15,824 nt of DNA from Rhodospirillaceae bacterium (GCA_002722095.1 PBKG01000012.1:3182-19005); one strand, 5' to 3'. Counted from the stretch's first letter, positions 1 to 6,645 are shown. Numbers and translations are program-made. Notes: generated by a model not told the origin, from the letters alone.

Positions 1-588
1 ATGCCGCTCGAAGAACGGGTTTACCGGTTCCGCTGTGTCGAAGCCTGGTCGATGACAGTACCCTGGAGTGGGTTTCCGCTGCGTGCACTTGTTGAGTTTG
101 CCAAGCCGACAAGCAATGCCAAATATGTGCGCATGGAGACGCTGGCGGACAAGAAAACGATGCCCGGTATTCGCCAGCCCTGGTACCCGTGGCCTTATGT
201 GGAGGGTCTCACCATCGACGAGGCAACGACCGACCTCACCTTCATCGCCACCGGACTTTACGGCAAGCCCATCCCGAGACAAAACGGCGCCCCTTTACGT
301 CTTGCGACGCCATGGAAATATGGATTTAAGTCAATTAAATCATTGGTAAAGTTCACATTTTTGAAAGAACGGCCCAAGACTTTTTGGGAAGTAGTACAGG
401 GCCGGGAATACGGATTCTGGGCCAATGTGAATCCGAAAGTCGACCATCCTCGATGGAGCCAGGCGAGCGAAAGAGTGCTGGGCAAGAGCGGGCGTGTGCC
501 CACTTTGCTCTATAACGGCTACGGCGAACACGTGGCGCACCTTTATAAAGATATGGAAAAGAAACTCGGCGATCGCCTCTATCGCTAA
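1..588 (+). CDS. msrP: Protein-methionine-sulfoxide reductase catalytic subunit MsrP, 5'-truncated
   Basis: This is the C-terminal 195 residues of the YedY/MsrP family, a molybdopterin (sulfite-oxidase fold) enzyme that reduces methionine sulfoxide in periplasmic proteins. The motif RCVEAW lies at visible residues 11-16, and C12 matches the cysteine that ligates molybdenum in this family. Further family blocks are [15 protein letters not shown]-like [25 protein letters not shown] and [14 protein letters not shown]. Family members are about 300-330 residues and begin with a Tat signal, so the first codon seen here, although ATG, is almost certainly internal and the N-terminal third lies outside the window. 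The gene ends with TAA. No msrQ (haem membrane partner) follows; the next gene is convergent. The stretch around 300-400 is more AT-rich than the rest of the gene. Function is assigned from conserved motifs with high confidence. Confidence 0.93.
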   Translation: MPLEERVYRFRCVEAWSMTVPWSGFPLRALVEFAKPTSNAKYVRMETLADKKTMPGIRQPWYPWPYVEGLTIDEATTDLTFIATGLYGKPIPRQNGAPLRLATPWKYGFKSIKSLVKFTFLKERPKTFWEVVQGREYGFWANVNPKVDHPRWSQASERVLGKSGRVPTLLYNGYGEHVAHLYKDMEKKLGDRLYR

Positions 589-606
589 AGCGGTCGAGAG
601 TAGGGC

Positions 607-638
607 AAAAAAAATTCCGGGCCGAATTGGGCCCGGAA
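607..638 (-). terminator. Intrinsic terminator reading on the minus strand
   Basis: A perfect 9 bp inverted repeat (TTCCGGGCC 615-623, GGCCCGGAA 630-638) with a 6 nt loop is flanked on its left by eight A residues (607-614). On the minus strand this is a GC-rich hairpin followed by U8, the classic intrinsic-terminator layout. On the plus strand no U-run follows, so it is a poor msrP terminator. It probably stops transcription coming from the LysR gene before it runs antisense into msrP. Confidence 0.75.
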
Positions 639-644
639 ACTGAA

Positions 645-716
645 CAGGGAGGCTATTGCATATGGAGTGCACGAAAATGCTGTCGTGCAACATATGTGGC
701 AATTTTATACCTCCTG
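645..716. repeat. 72 bp imperfect hairpin in the msrP/LysR convergent gap
   Basis: The segment folds on itself through several nested arms: CAGGGAGG (645-652) with CCTCCTG (710-716, one bulged G), TTG (656-658) with CAA (700-702), CATATG (659-664) with CATATG (691-696), and TGCACGA (668-674) with TCGTGCA (683-689). The inner part, 656-702, is directly followed by TTTT (703-706), so on the plus strand it could terminate msrP. The outer arm would hide a good Shine-Dalgarno sequence (AGGGAGG). It may be a terminator, a regulatory RNA hairpin or a palindromic intergenic repeat; the sequence alone does not decide. Confidence 0.55.
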
Positions 717-721
717 CTTGA
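662..721 (+). CDS. Possible 19-codon Cys-rich small ORF (weak)
   Basis: An ATG at 662 is preceded by AGGGAGG (646-652) with a 9 nt spacer, an excellent ribosome binding site, and opens a 19-codon frame ending in TGA. The peptide would be MECTKMLSCNICGNFIPPA, with three cysteines including a CxxC. I do not recognise it. It lies wholly inside the hairpin 645-716, and the end of the frame (CCTCC) is complementary to its own ribosome binding site. Such a short frame can arise by chance within a palindrome, so this is only a candidate; conservation of the codons in relatives would be needed to believe it. Confidence 0.15.
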   Translation: MECTKMLSCNICGNFIPPA

Positions 722-744
722 TCGTTCCACCAACGCCGATTCGG

Positions 745-773
745 CAAAACAGCCATGCAAAAAATGCATGGCT
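745..773 (-). terminator. Hairpin terminator candidate of the LysR gene
   Basis: A perfect 9 bp inverted repeat (AGCCATGCA 751-759, TGCATGGCT 765-773) has a loop of five A on the plus strand. Read on the minus strand it begins about 28 nt after the LysR stop codon and is followed by GTTTT (750-746). This fits an intrinsic terminator with a short U-run, backed up by the stronger one at 607-638. Confidence 0.6.
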
Positions 774-801
774 AGTCCAGTAAAATACGCAATTCCGAGT
801 A

Positions 802-1692
802 TTAGAATGGTTTTTTGCTAACTTGACTGAGCAGAAAATCCCGAAAAACGGCGATGCGTTTCGAGTGGCGAAGTTCCTCCGGATAGACGAAGTAGGCCTG
901 GAGGACGGGCCCGCCATAATCGGGCAGCACTTGGATCAGATTACTGTCATGGGCGATCATATAGTCCGGTAGGCCGGCAAGGCCTACGCCGCCGCGCGCC
1001 GCGCGATACACGCCATAAAGATTGTTGACGGTGAGAATTGGATTTCTGTGTTGGCCGGAGGCGAGCCCGAGATCCAACAGCCAGTTGATCGAAGGGACTG
1101 GCGGCGCCAAATCTCGGCCATAGACGATAAGATGGTGCTTGTCTAAGTCCTCCGGGGTTTGGGGCGTGCCGAATTCCTCGAGATACTCCGGAGATGCATA
1201 GATATGGGATCGCACTGGCATCAACGCACGTTGGATCAGGTCCGGCTGTCGGGGCGCGGACAGACGAATGCCGATATCTGCCTCGCGCATGCTGAGATCG
1301 AGTTCCCCGTCGGTCAGCACCAGATGCACCTCCACTTCGGGATAAGCATCGATGAACTCCTTGATCCTCGGTGTAAGCCAGAGCGAGCCGAGCGCGACGG
1401 TAGTCGTAATTTTGAGCGGGCCAGTTGGGCGTTCCTTGTCTTCGGTAATTTGAGCTTCGACCATGGCGAGCTTGTGGAACACGTCATGGGTGGTTCGATA
1501 GAGCGTTTCACCCTGTTCGGTAAGGATGAGGCCGCGCGCATGGCGATGGAACAATGCATTTTCCAGGCTGGACTCGAGCGCACTGATCTGGCGACTGATC
1601 GCCGACTGGCTTAGATTGAGGGTCTTTCCCGCATGAGTGAAACTGCCGGCTTCGGCAACCGCGTGGAAAATGCGGAGCTTGTCCCAGTCCAT
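802..1692 (-). CDS. LysR-family transcriptional regulator
   Basis: A 296-residue protein of normal LysR length. Residues 1-60 form the winged helix-turn-helix, with the family pattern AxxLNLSQSAISRQIxxLE and the wing residues FHRHARGLILTEQG. Residues about 90-290 form the periplasmic-binding-protein-like effector domain. It is a cytoplasmic DNA-binding regulator whose ligand and targets cannot be told from sequence. The ATG sits 10 nt after the stop of the upstream 638-residue gene, and no Shine-Dalgarno is visible in the gap, so translation may be coupled to that gene. LysR genes often stand divergent to their target; here the gene is the last member of a co-directional run, with no divergent promoter next to it. 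Two hairpin terminators follow its stop codon. Confidence 0.93.
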   Translation of the reverse strand: MDWDKLRIFHAVAEAGSFTHAGKTLNLSQSAISRQISALESSLENALFHRHARGLILTEQGETLYRTTHDVFHKLAMVEAQITEDKERPTGPLKITTTVALGSLWLTPRIKEFIDAYPEVEVHLVLTDGELDLSMREADIGIRLSAPRQPDLIQRALMPVRSHIYASPEYLEEFGTPQTPEDLDKHHLIVYGRDLAPPVPSINWLLDLGLASGQHRNPILTVNNLYGVYRAARGGVGLAGLPDYMIAHDSNLIQVLPDYGGPVLQAYFVYPEELRHSKRIAVFRDFLLSQVSKKPF

Positions 1693-1702
1693 CGGCGTGC
1701 CG

Positions 1703-3619
1703 TCAGAATCCGAACATGTGGTCGAGACTGAAGCTTTCTTTGCCTTGGATCAGGCCATGATAGCCAAACAGTCGACACGTAAAGTCACGCACCAGAACAT
1801 AGGCATCGTCGCCGGCCTTGGCACGGGCGTCATCGTCAAAGGTCTCGGAGTAACGCCAATAGTAAGAACCACCGCAGGGAATCCCGACTTGTTCCGAAGC
1901 GATCTCCGCGCCAGTCCGGTCATGCAGTATGAGCTCGGTTTGGCTAGTGCCATGCCACGGCGTCGAGGCCGGGTAAATCAGGTGGCAAAGCGCGTCTTGT
2001 GGATTGCGGCCGGTTCGTAGGAACAGCCTCGTGCTCAACCCTGGTGCAGGACCGGCATAAGATTGCGGCTCGTTGCGATAGGTGAGCACGCAATTGAATA
2101 TATGCGCGCCGAAACTGGTCTCCGCCGCATGGCCATTGTGCCGGTCTTCGTAACGGAACAACGCGTGAAGCCAGCCATCGGCTTCCCCGCCTTCGGCGAA
2201 ATCGTAAACCAATTCCACATGACCATATCCGGAACCGAATCCACTCTCCGCTTTGCCGTTAACCCACATATCGGTATCCAGAATTTCCCGGTGATCGCGC
2301 GCGAGGCATCCGAAACTGTGGCGCGCCACTTCGTGGCCTTGATCGTCATAGGCAATAGCGGCGATCGGTAGCGACTCCTGACAGGTTGCCATGGGTGTCG
2401 GCAGCAACGATGTCTTAAAACGGTCCAAGGGCAATATCGGCGCCGGTAGCAGAAATCCCTTACCCATAAGATTATTGAGCTCGGGAATTTTCTCATCCGG
2501 CGTCAAATCCGTGCGTTCGACATTCGGATGACTGATGCGAAGACGGCCTTCGCGGGTGGTTACTTCGTATCGTGGTCGCACGAAATGCTTGCCGGCATGA
2601 ACTTCCAAATGAGCTGGCCAAGCCACATCGGGTTGTAGCTTCGCTACGTCGAGCGGATAGGAACCAAATGCCGGCACCTCTTCGTCGAGCCAGGATATTT
2701 TGTCGTCACCCATACGGTTGAGGCCGATCGCGCCTTTGGGAATTGGGCAGGGGTGACTGTTTTGAATCCATAGCACCACCTTTTCATCGGCGGCGGGCGC
2801 TGGCAGGCCACCGTAGAGATCCGCCGGCCAGGCATTCGCATCATGTGTACAAGACAATACGGTCTCATCATCGCCATAGGTGTCGAGCGCATATTTGACA
2901 ACATCATGCCCAGCACCATTGACAACATGAACGAACAGTTGGCCGGCAAAATCGTCGAGTTCGAAACGCTCGCGAATCTCGGCCGAATCGATCACGATAC
3001 TCGAAACCTTATCGTCGAGCGGCTGGGTCCAATTCGCCATTTCATTACCGCCGGCATCGAACAAGCGACACCAGATCTTTGTTCCCTTGGCACCATAGCC
3101 GGCCCAATAATTGGCGCTGACGAGCCGCGTGTGCTTTCCTTCCCCATCGCGGAAGAATGCAAAATTCGTAGCGAAGTTGATCGGGTCAAGATAGCGCCGG
3201 CGATTCGTCAACATCTCGTCGTCGAGGCGCATGTCGTCGAGACTGATAACAGTGAGCTCGGAATCGAACAGATGGCGGATATGATCGATCAGTCGTCCCG
3301 CATCGAAGGCGACAACGAATACTGCCTTGGCATTGCATGACGGGAGATCGGTAATTGGCTGAGCCGGTTCGCCGAGCACAGTGGTGCCGATTTTTTCGAT
3401 ATCCTGCACAAAGCAACCAGCGAGCTTTAAGGCGCGACAATCATGGAGTTCGGCAAACGCATCGGTAAGGCCGTGCGGATCGTACAGCGCCACCGGGCCT
3501 GCTGTAGCCAGGCGTTCAATGAGCGCCGTCGCCTTATCGGTAACGAATGGATGGCCGATTGCTTTGAACGCGCTGAAGCCGCCGGTGACGTTGCTGAAGG
3601 TATCGATATTCAGGCTCAT
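1703..3619 (-). CDS. Conserved-looking protein of unknown function, 638 aa
   Basis: I do not recognise this protein. It has no signal peptide or membrane segment, so it is probably cytoplasmic. Residues about 30-135 alternate short hydrophobic strands and helices (for example GPVALYDPHG at 41-50 and AKAVFVVAFDAGRLIDHI at 97-114), which suggests a Rossmann-like alpha/beta domain. The remainder is strand-rich. A short motif recurs three times, D-x-x-G-x-E-[MVI]-A at residues 188-195, 425-432 and 567-574, which suggests repeated beta-sandwich modules. Conserved-looking blocks rich in His, Trp and Asp include HDANAWPADLYGG (259-271), QNSHPCPIPKGAIG (286-299) and GYHGL (619-623). The ATG is 24 nt after the stop of the 2OG-Fe(II) oxygenase gene, and LysR follows 10 nt after its TGA, so it is in one operon with both. 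No good Shine-Dalgarno precedes the start. The frame is open for 1.9 kb with normal base composition, so the gene is real; its role is unknown. Confidence 0.9.
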   Translation of the reverse strand: MSLNIDTFSNVTGGFSAFKAIGHPFVTDKATALIERLATAGPVALYDPHGLTDAFAELHDCRALKLAGCFVQDIEKIGTTVLGEPAQPITDLPSCNAKAVFVVAFDAGRLIDHIRHLFDSELTVISLDDMRLDDEMLTNRRRYLDPINFATNFAFFRDGEGKHTRLVSANYWAGYGAKGTKIWCRLFDAGGNEMANWTQPLDDKVSSIVIDSAEIRERFELDDFAGQLFVHVVNGAGHDVVKYALDTYGDDETVLSCTHDANAWPADLYGGLPAPAADEKVVLWIQNSHPCPIPKGAIGLNRMGDDKISWLDEEVPAFGSYPLDVAKLQPDVAWPAHLEVHAGKHFVRPRYEVTTREGRLRISHPNVERTDLTPDEKIPELNNLMGKGFLLPAPILPLDRFKTSLLPTPMATCQESLPIAAIAYDDQGHEVARHSFGCLARDHREILDTDMWVNGKAESGFGSGYGHVELVYDFAEGGEADGWLHALFRYEDRHNGHAAETSFGAHIFNCVLTYRNEPQSYAGPAPGLSTRLFLRTGRNPQDALCHLIYPASTPWHGTSQTELILHDRTGAEIASEQVGIPCGGSYYWRYSETFDDDARAKAGDDAYVLVRDFTCRLFGYHGLIQGKESFSLDHMFGF

Positions 3620-3643
3620 GGTTGGCTCAGTTCAGACTTTCGA

Positions 3644-4264
3644 TCAGGCTGGCGCGCGTCGGAATTTTTTTATCATCGCGGATAGATTATGCCGGAACGC
3701 TTCCTTCCACAAATAGCTCCGGCTATTGACCCAGTTAAGTTGCAACGAACGCCGTTCGCCTTCGTAGGGCTTGTGGCCGTGCCATGCATTATCGGCGCAA
3801 CGAAAGGCGAGCAATGTACCGGCAATCGGCGGCACGGTTGCGGCGTAATCTTCGATATCGGTCGAGGAACGCAGCAGACGCAATTGGCCGCCGTCGTCGT
3901 CCCAATCGCCATTTAGATAGAGCAGTACAGTGACCAGTTTGCCACCGGAATCGCGGTGGATTTGTCCGTCGCGCGCCCTGCATTGGCCGCGCACTGTCAG
4001 CATTGTCGGACGATCTTCGAGGTCGACGGAGAATTTGTCGCCGACCGCGCGTGCCATCTCGTCGCCGCGCAGCAGATCGGTCAGTTCTTTAAAAAGGGGT
4101 CCGGAATCCAGCGCCCCTATGGGAAAGCTTCCCGGTTGTCGGATGTCGGGGAAATTGTCGTTTATGGCTGCCAAGGCGTCGCCGGCAATAAAGCCCGGGA
4201 CGATCACATGATCGAAGGGCGCACTTTCCAAGGGCGCGTCGCTAAATGCCGAATAGTTCAACAT
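3644..4264 (-). CDS. 2OG-Fe(II) oxygenase (prolyl-4-hydroxylase-like fold)
   Basis: A 206-residue protein with the complete facial triad of Fe(II)/2-oxoglutarate oxygenases: H103-x-D105 (in QIHRDSGG), distal H162 (in AWHGHKPY) and the 2OG-binding arginine R172 ten residues later (in GERRSLQLNW). The strand LLYLNGDW before the distal half and the loop DDGGQLRL are typical of the P4Hc superfamily. It should couple 2OG decarboxylation to hydroxylation of an unknown substrate in the cytoplasm. The C-terminal tail after residue 180 is basic. The start ATG has no visible Shine-Dalgarno. It is followed 24 nt later by the 638-residue protein, whose product or ligand could be its substrate; that is inference only. 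An 89 nt gap separates it from ELM1 upstream. Confidence 0.9.
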   Translation of the reverse strand: MLNYSAFSDAPLESAPFDHVIVPGFIAGDALAAINDNFPDIRQPGSFPIGALDSGPLFKELTDLLRGDEMARAVGDKFSVDLEDRPTMLTVRGQCRARDGQIHRDSGGKLVTVLLYLNGDWDDDGGQLRLLRSSTDIEDYAATVPPIAGTLLAFRCADNAWHGHKPYEGERRSLQLNWVNSRSYLWKEAFRHNLSAMIKKFRRAPA

Positions 4265-4313
4265 GGGACGTTAGGGGCCATTGCCACCGTTGATTACGTC
4301 GTTAAGTTGTTAA

Positions 4314-4342
4314 GATATAAGCCTTGGACCGGGAGAGAGCAA
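4314..4342 (-). promoter_or_regulatory. Weak sigma-70 promoter candidate for the 2OG oxygenase gene
   Basis: In the 89 bp gap before the oxygenase gene, and running into the 3' end of ELM1's downstream region, the minus strand shows TTGCTC (4342-4337), a 17 bp spacer and TATATC (4319-4314). The -35 match is poor (3 of 6) and the -10 moderate (4 of 6). It would give a leader of roughly 40 nt. It is a possible internal start for the last three genes of the operon. Confidence 0.25.
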
Positions 4343-4353
4343 CGTGCTGAAAG

Positions 4354-5346
4354 CTATTCGTTTTTTGCTGCTTCCATACGTCGCAGGACTTCGTTCGCAA
4401 CGCGTGCGGGTTCGTCCAATACCGAGTATTCCCATTCGGCAAATTCGCCACTGAAAGGGCGCGCAATTTCAGCGTCGTAGAGTGATTGATGGAAGTCCTG
4501 AAATTTCGCATCTCCTCCCTCTAGGTCGACAATATGGACCGGTTTCCCCGTCGCTGCTGCTTCGGTAATCATGTTTACGGAATCACAGGTAACGATGATC
4601 GCATCGGCGGCCGCAAGAAAGCCGAAGTAAGGATTGCTCCCTTTGTTGTCCCAAAAAACCGATTGGGTGTGGTCGAGTGCATCACGCAGTACAGCTTCGT
4701 TCGCGCTTCCGGTCCGTCGGGATGCGGTTACCATCAAGCCTGCCCCGGTTTTCTCCGCTAGGACAGCCAAGTCTTCCCCCAACCTGCGCGCGATATCTTC
4801 GGTTAGGCGGTAGCTGCGATTGCTGCCCCCGATCAGCACCGCAATGCGAGGTCTGGGTAGAGGCTCGATGAGCGCGCGGAATTCGTCCGCCGCGTGCGCG
4901 AGCTTCTCCGGTGTGATCCGGTGCATGGAGCCGGTAAATGAAATTACATTTGGGCCGGCCAATCGATCGTGGTTTGGCGCGGCGATCAGATCGTAGTTCG
5001 CTAGGCGTACATGCGGATGTTGGACGTGGATAACGAAGGTCCTACCAGCGCTTTTCGATTTTACCGCTAATGCGGGCCCGACCGCGTGGCGGCCGCAACT
5101 GATAACGATATCGGGCCAAGGCGGATTCAGCGCGTCGCTACCGGGTCCTGCCCCATCGATACCGCGAGGCCAAAACATCGGCGGCAACCAGCGCCAGGGC
5201 AATTTCGGATGAATGGTTTTTTCCGTGATTTCCGCCCCGTCGACCGCCTTATCCAGCGCTTCGGCCAGGCCCAGACTTTGATTGACCATGCCGATCTTCC
5301 CGTCGGTCAGAGTCCAGATTGAAAGAGGAGACGTACTTTTGGCCAT
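4354..5346 (-). CDS. ELM1/GtrOC1-like putative nucleoside-diphosphate-sugar epimerase-class protein (DUF1022, mitochondrial fission ELM1 family)
   Basis: A 330-residue protein matching the ELM1 (DUF1022) family, named for the plant mitochondrial-fission factor; bacterial members are common in Alphaproteobacteria and have no established reaction. Hallmarks are the N-terminal WTLTDGKIGMVNQSLGLAEAL (residues 11-31), the block VISCGRHAVGPALA (81-94), the glycine-rich GGSNRSY (173-179) and CDSVNMITEAAATGKPV (254-270). The two-domain arrangement with a late S-x-x-E-A motif resembles GT-B-type glycosyltransferases, so a sugar-transfer role at the envelope is a possible inference. The start is the only one that keeps the family N-terminus; no Shine-Dalgarno precedes it. 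It is divergent from lrp and would be transcribed from the shared region carrying two palindromes. Confidence 0.85.
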   Translation of the reverse strand: MAKSTSPLSIWTLTDGKIGMVNQSLGLAEALDKAVDGAEITEKTIHPKLPWRWLPPMFWPRGIDGAGPGSDALNPPWPDIVISCGRHAVGPALAVKSKSAGRTFVIHVQHPHVRLANYDLIAAPNHDRLAGPNVISFTGSMHRITPEKLAHAADEFRALIEPLPRPRIAVLIGGSNRSYRLTEDIARRLGEDLAVLAEKTGAGLMVTASRRTGSANEAVLRDALDHTQSVFWDNKGSNPYFGFLAAADAIIVTCDSVNMITEAAATGKPVHIVDLEGGDAKFQDFHQSLYDAEIARPFSGEFAEWEYSVLDEPARVANEVLRRMEAAKNE

Positions 5347-5390
5347 TGATTGCGGACTGTCCGGCGAGAGTTGGTGGGGATCGATACGGA

Positions 5391-5433
5391 CGAAATAATA
5401 TTTCGCACATTCTAATCTTTGTAATAATATTGC
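5391..5433. promoter_or_regulatory. Tandem palindromes, probable Lrp/AsnC operator, overlapping divergent promoters
   Basis: A perfect 15 bp palindrome, CGAAATA-A-TATTTCG, lies at 5391-5405. A second, imperfect copy (GTAATAATATTGC, 5421-5433, one mismatched pair) shares the core AATAATATT. The centres are 29 bp apart. Lrp/AsnC proteins bind roughly 15 bp AT-centred palindromes as dimers and higher multimers, often at their own promoters. A plausible lrp promoter overlaps both: TTCGCA (5402-5407), 17 bp, TAATAT (5425-5430). On the minus strand TATTAT (5401-5396) could serve as the -10 of ELM1. The palindromes are directly visible; the regulator assignment is inference from position. Confidence 0.55.
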
Positions 5434-5456
5434 GCGACATAAAAGGGAACGCCGCG

Positions 5457-5960
5457 ATGAGCCGGGTTAAATTAGATAAAATCGATCTTCGAATATTGCG
5501 AGATTTGCAGGCGGATGGGCGCATGACCAATGTAGCGCTTGCTCGCCGGGCCGGGATTTCCGCGCCTCCTTGTCTCAGGCGGGTTCGAGCCCTGGAAGAA
5601 TCCGGCCATATCCGAGGGTATCATGCTGATGTGGACGGGGAGGCACTCGGCTATGGCGTTACCGTTTTTGCGCAAGTGGGCCTCAACAGCCAAGCTGATA
5701 ACGATCTGGCGGCTTTCGAGGCGTTGGTCGCAGACTGGCCGGAGGTACGGGACTGTTACATGTTGGCGGGAGATACGGATTTTCTGCTTCGTATCGTTGC
5801 CCCGGATTGGGAGAGCTATAACCGCTTCCTAACCACGACACTGACCGCTGCGCCGAACGTGAGCCACGTCAAGTCCGCGCTGGCTATTCGTGCTTCGAAG
5901 CAAGAATTTGGCGTGCCGATTGACGAAAATATGACGATTCCATCCGCATCAGGCAGCTAA
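5457..5960 (+). CDS. Lrp/AsnC-family transcriptional regulator
   Basis: A 167-residue protein with an N-terminal winged helix-turn-helix (residues about 5-60: LDKIDLRILRDLQADGR, ISAPPCLRRVRALEESG, IRGYHA) and a C-terminal RAM/ligand-binding domain (about 66-150, with CYMLAGDTDFLLRI at 100-113). It should act as a dimer or octamer that senses an amino acid or related metabolite. I chose the ATG at 5457 because AGGGA lies 8 nt upstream and the product then starts at the usual family position. An upstream start at 5319 is in frame but would add 46 residues unlike the family and lie inside the divergent ELM1 gene. The gene is probably autoregulated through the palindromes just upstream, and may also control ELM1 and the genes behind it. 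It converges with the dioxygenase gene at 6031. Confidence 0.92.
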   Translation: MSRVKLDKIDLRILRDLQADGRMTNVALARRAGISAPPCLRRVRALEESGHIRGYHADVDGEALGYGVTVFAQVGLNSQADNDLAAFEALVADWPEVRDCYMLAGDTDFLLRIVAPDWESYNRFLTTTLTAAPNVSHVKSALAIRASKQEFGVPIDENMTIPSASGS

Positions 5961-5968
5961 AATAGATT

Positions 5969-5994
5969 TATTAGATCAATTGTTTGAACTAATA
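5969..5994. terminator. Weak AT-rich hairpin between convergent genes
   Basis: An 11 bp inverted repeat with one mismatch (TATTAGATCAA 5969-5979, TTGAACTAATA 5984-5994) has a 4 nt loop and lies 8 bp after the lrp stop codon. It is AT-rich and lacks a clear following T-run on either strand, so it is only a weak candidate for a bidirectional terminator between lrp and the convergent dioxygenase gene. Confidence 0.25.
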
Positions 5995-6030
5995 TCACAT
6001 AAGGTTGGATAAATGCGTTTCTGCGTTCAT

Positions 6031-6636
6031 TTATTTGAACGGAAAACCCAAATACCAGCCCACTAAGGAGCGTCTTAGGCCACTGGTGACCTCATCCACC
6101 CGATGGAACAAGTGCGATGGAAACATGATCACCGTGCCCCGTTTCCGTGCTTCTTCGAGTGTCTTGATGCGGTCTTGCGCGCGATCGGGAGCTGCTCTGG
6201 TTTCCTCAAGCATGAAATCGCCCCCCTCATACTCGTTCGGATGGGATAATTGCACGGTGACGCTGATCTTTCGCACCTTGCCAGGCCATAGGGATGATTT
6301 TCCATAAGGCGACGTGCTGGCATCGGTGTGCCACTGGTAATATTGGCCGGTTCCGTAGGTCGTGTACTGCAACGGCTCGTGGCCGTCCATTTGCCAGTGC
6401 CAAAATTCTTTATTGGCAGTTGCCACGCAGAGGTTTATGCGGTCGTAAATCCATTTATTGGCAGCTGAATCTGCTAACCACGCGATCTTCGAGCGCCGTT
6501 TGTCGCCCTTGGGATCGGTGTCCTTGGCGGTTTCGGCAGTGCTCGCAGATAATTTTTCGCAAATTTCTACGATACGGTCGCATTCATGCGGCTTTATATA
6601 CTCAGATGCCAGGCAATATGAATGCCGAAGCCGCAT
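6031..6636 (-). CDS. PKHD-type 2OG-Fe(II) dioxygenase (PiuC/YbiX-like)
   Basis: A 201-residue protein with the full iron and 2-oxoglutarate site: H103-x-D105 (in QWHTDAS), H178 (in LFHRVDEVTSG) and R188 ten residues later, followed by SLVGW. The N-terminus (LRHSYCLAS), the strand ISVTVQLSHPNEYEGGDF (124-141) and MFPSHLFHRV are typical of the Fe2+-dependent PKHD hydroxylase family, which includes PiuC/YbiX; their natural substrates are mostly unknown. The extra stretch rich in Glu and Arg at residues about 144-167 lies between the two halves of the core. The ATG is 9 nt after the greA stop, and no Shine-Dalgarno is visible in that gap, so translation is probably coupled to greA. It is not close in sequence to the other 2OG oxygenase of this window apart from the active-site pattern. 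Confidence 0.9.
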   Translation of the reverse strand: MRLRHSYCLASEYIKPHECDRIVEICEKLSASTAETAKDTDPKGDKRRSKIAWLADSAANKWIYDRINLCVATANKEFWHWQMDGHEPLQYTTYGTGQYYQWHTDASTSPYGKSSLWPGKVRKISVTVQLSHPNEYEGGDFMLEETRAAPDRAQDRIKTLEEARKRGTVIMFPSHLFHRVDEVTSGLRRSLVGWYLGFPFK

Positions 6637-6645
6637 CGTATCGGC

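Noticed and set aside
340..756. 138-codon minus-strand frame over the msrP 3' end
   Set aside because: It overlaps conserved msrP coding sequence and the three intergenic hairpins and has no family resemblance.
5319..5456. Upstream in-frame start for lrp
   Set aside because: It would begin within the divergent ELM1 gene and add 46 residues unlike the family; the ATG at 5457 has a proper ribosome binding site.
6009..6034. ATAAATG/CATTTAT inverted repeat at the dioxygenase stop codon
   Set aside because: Only 7 AT-rich pairs with a 12 nt loop and no following U-run on the minus strand; too weak for a terminator call.
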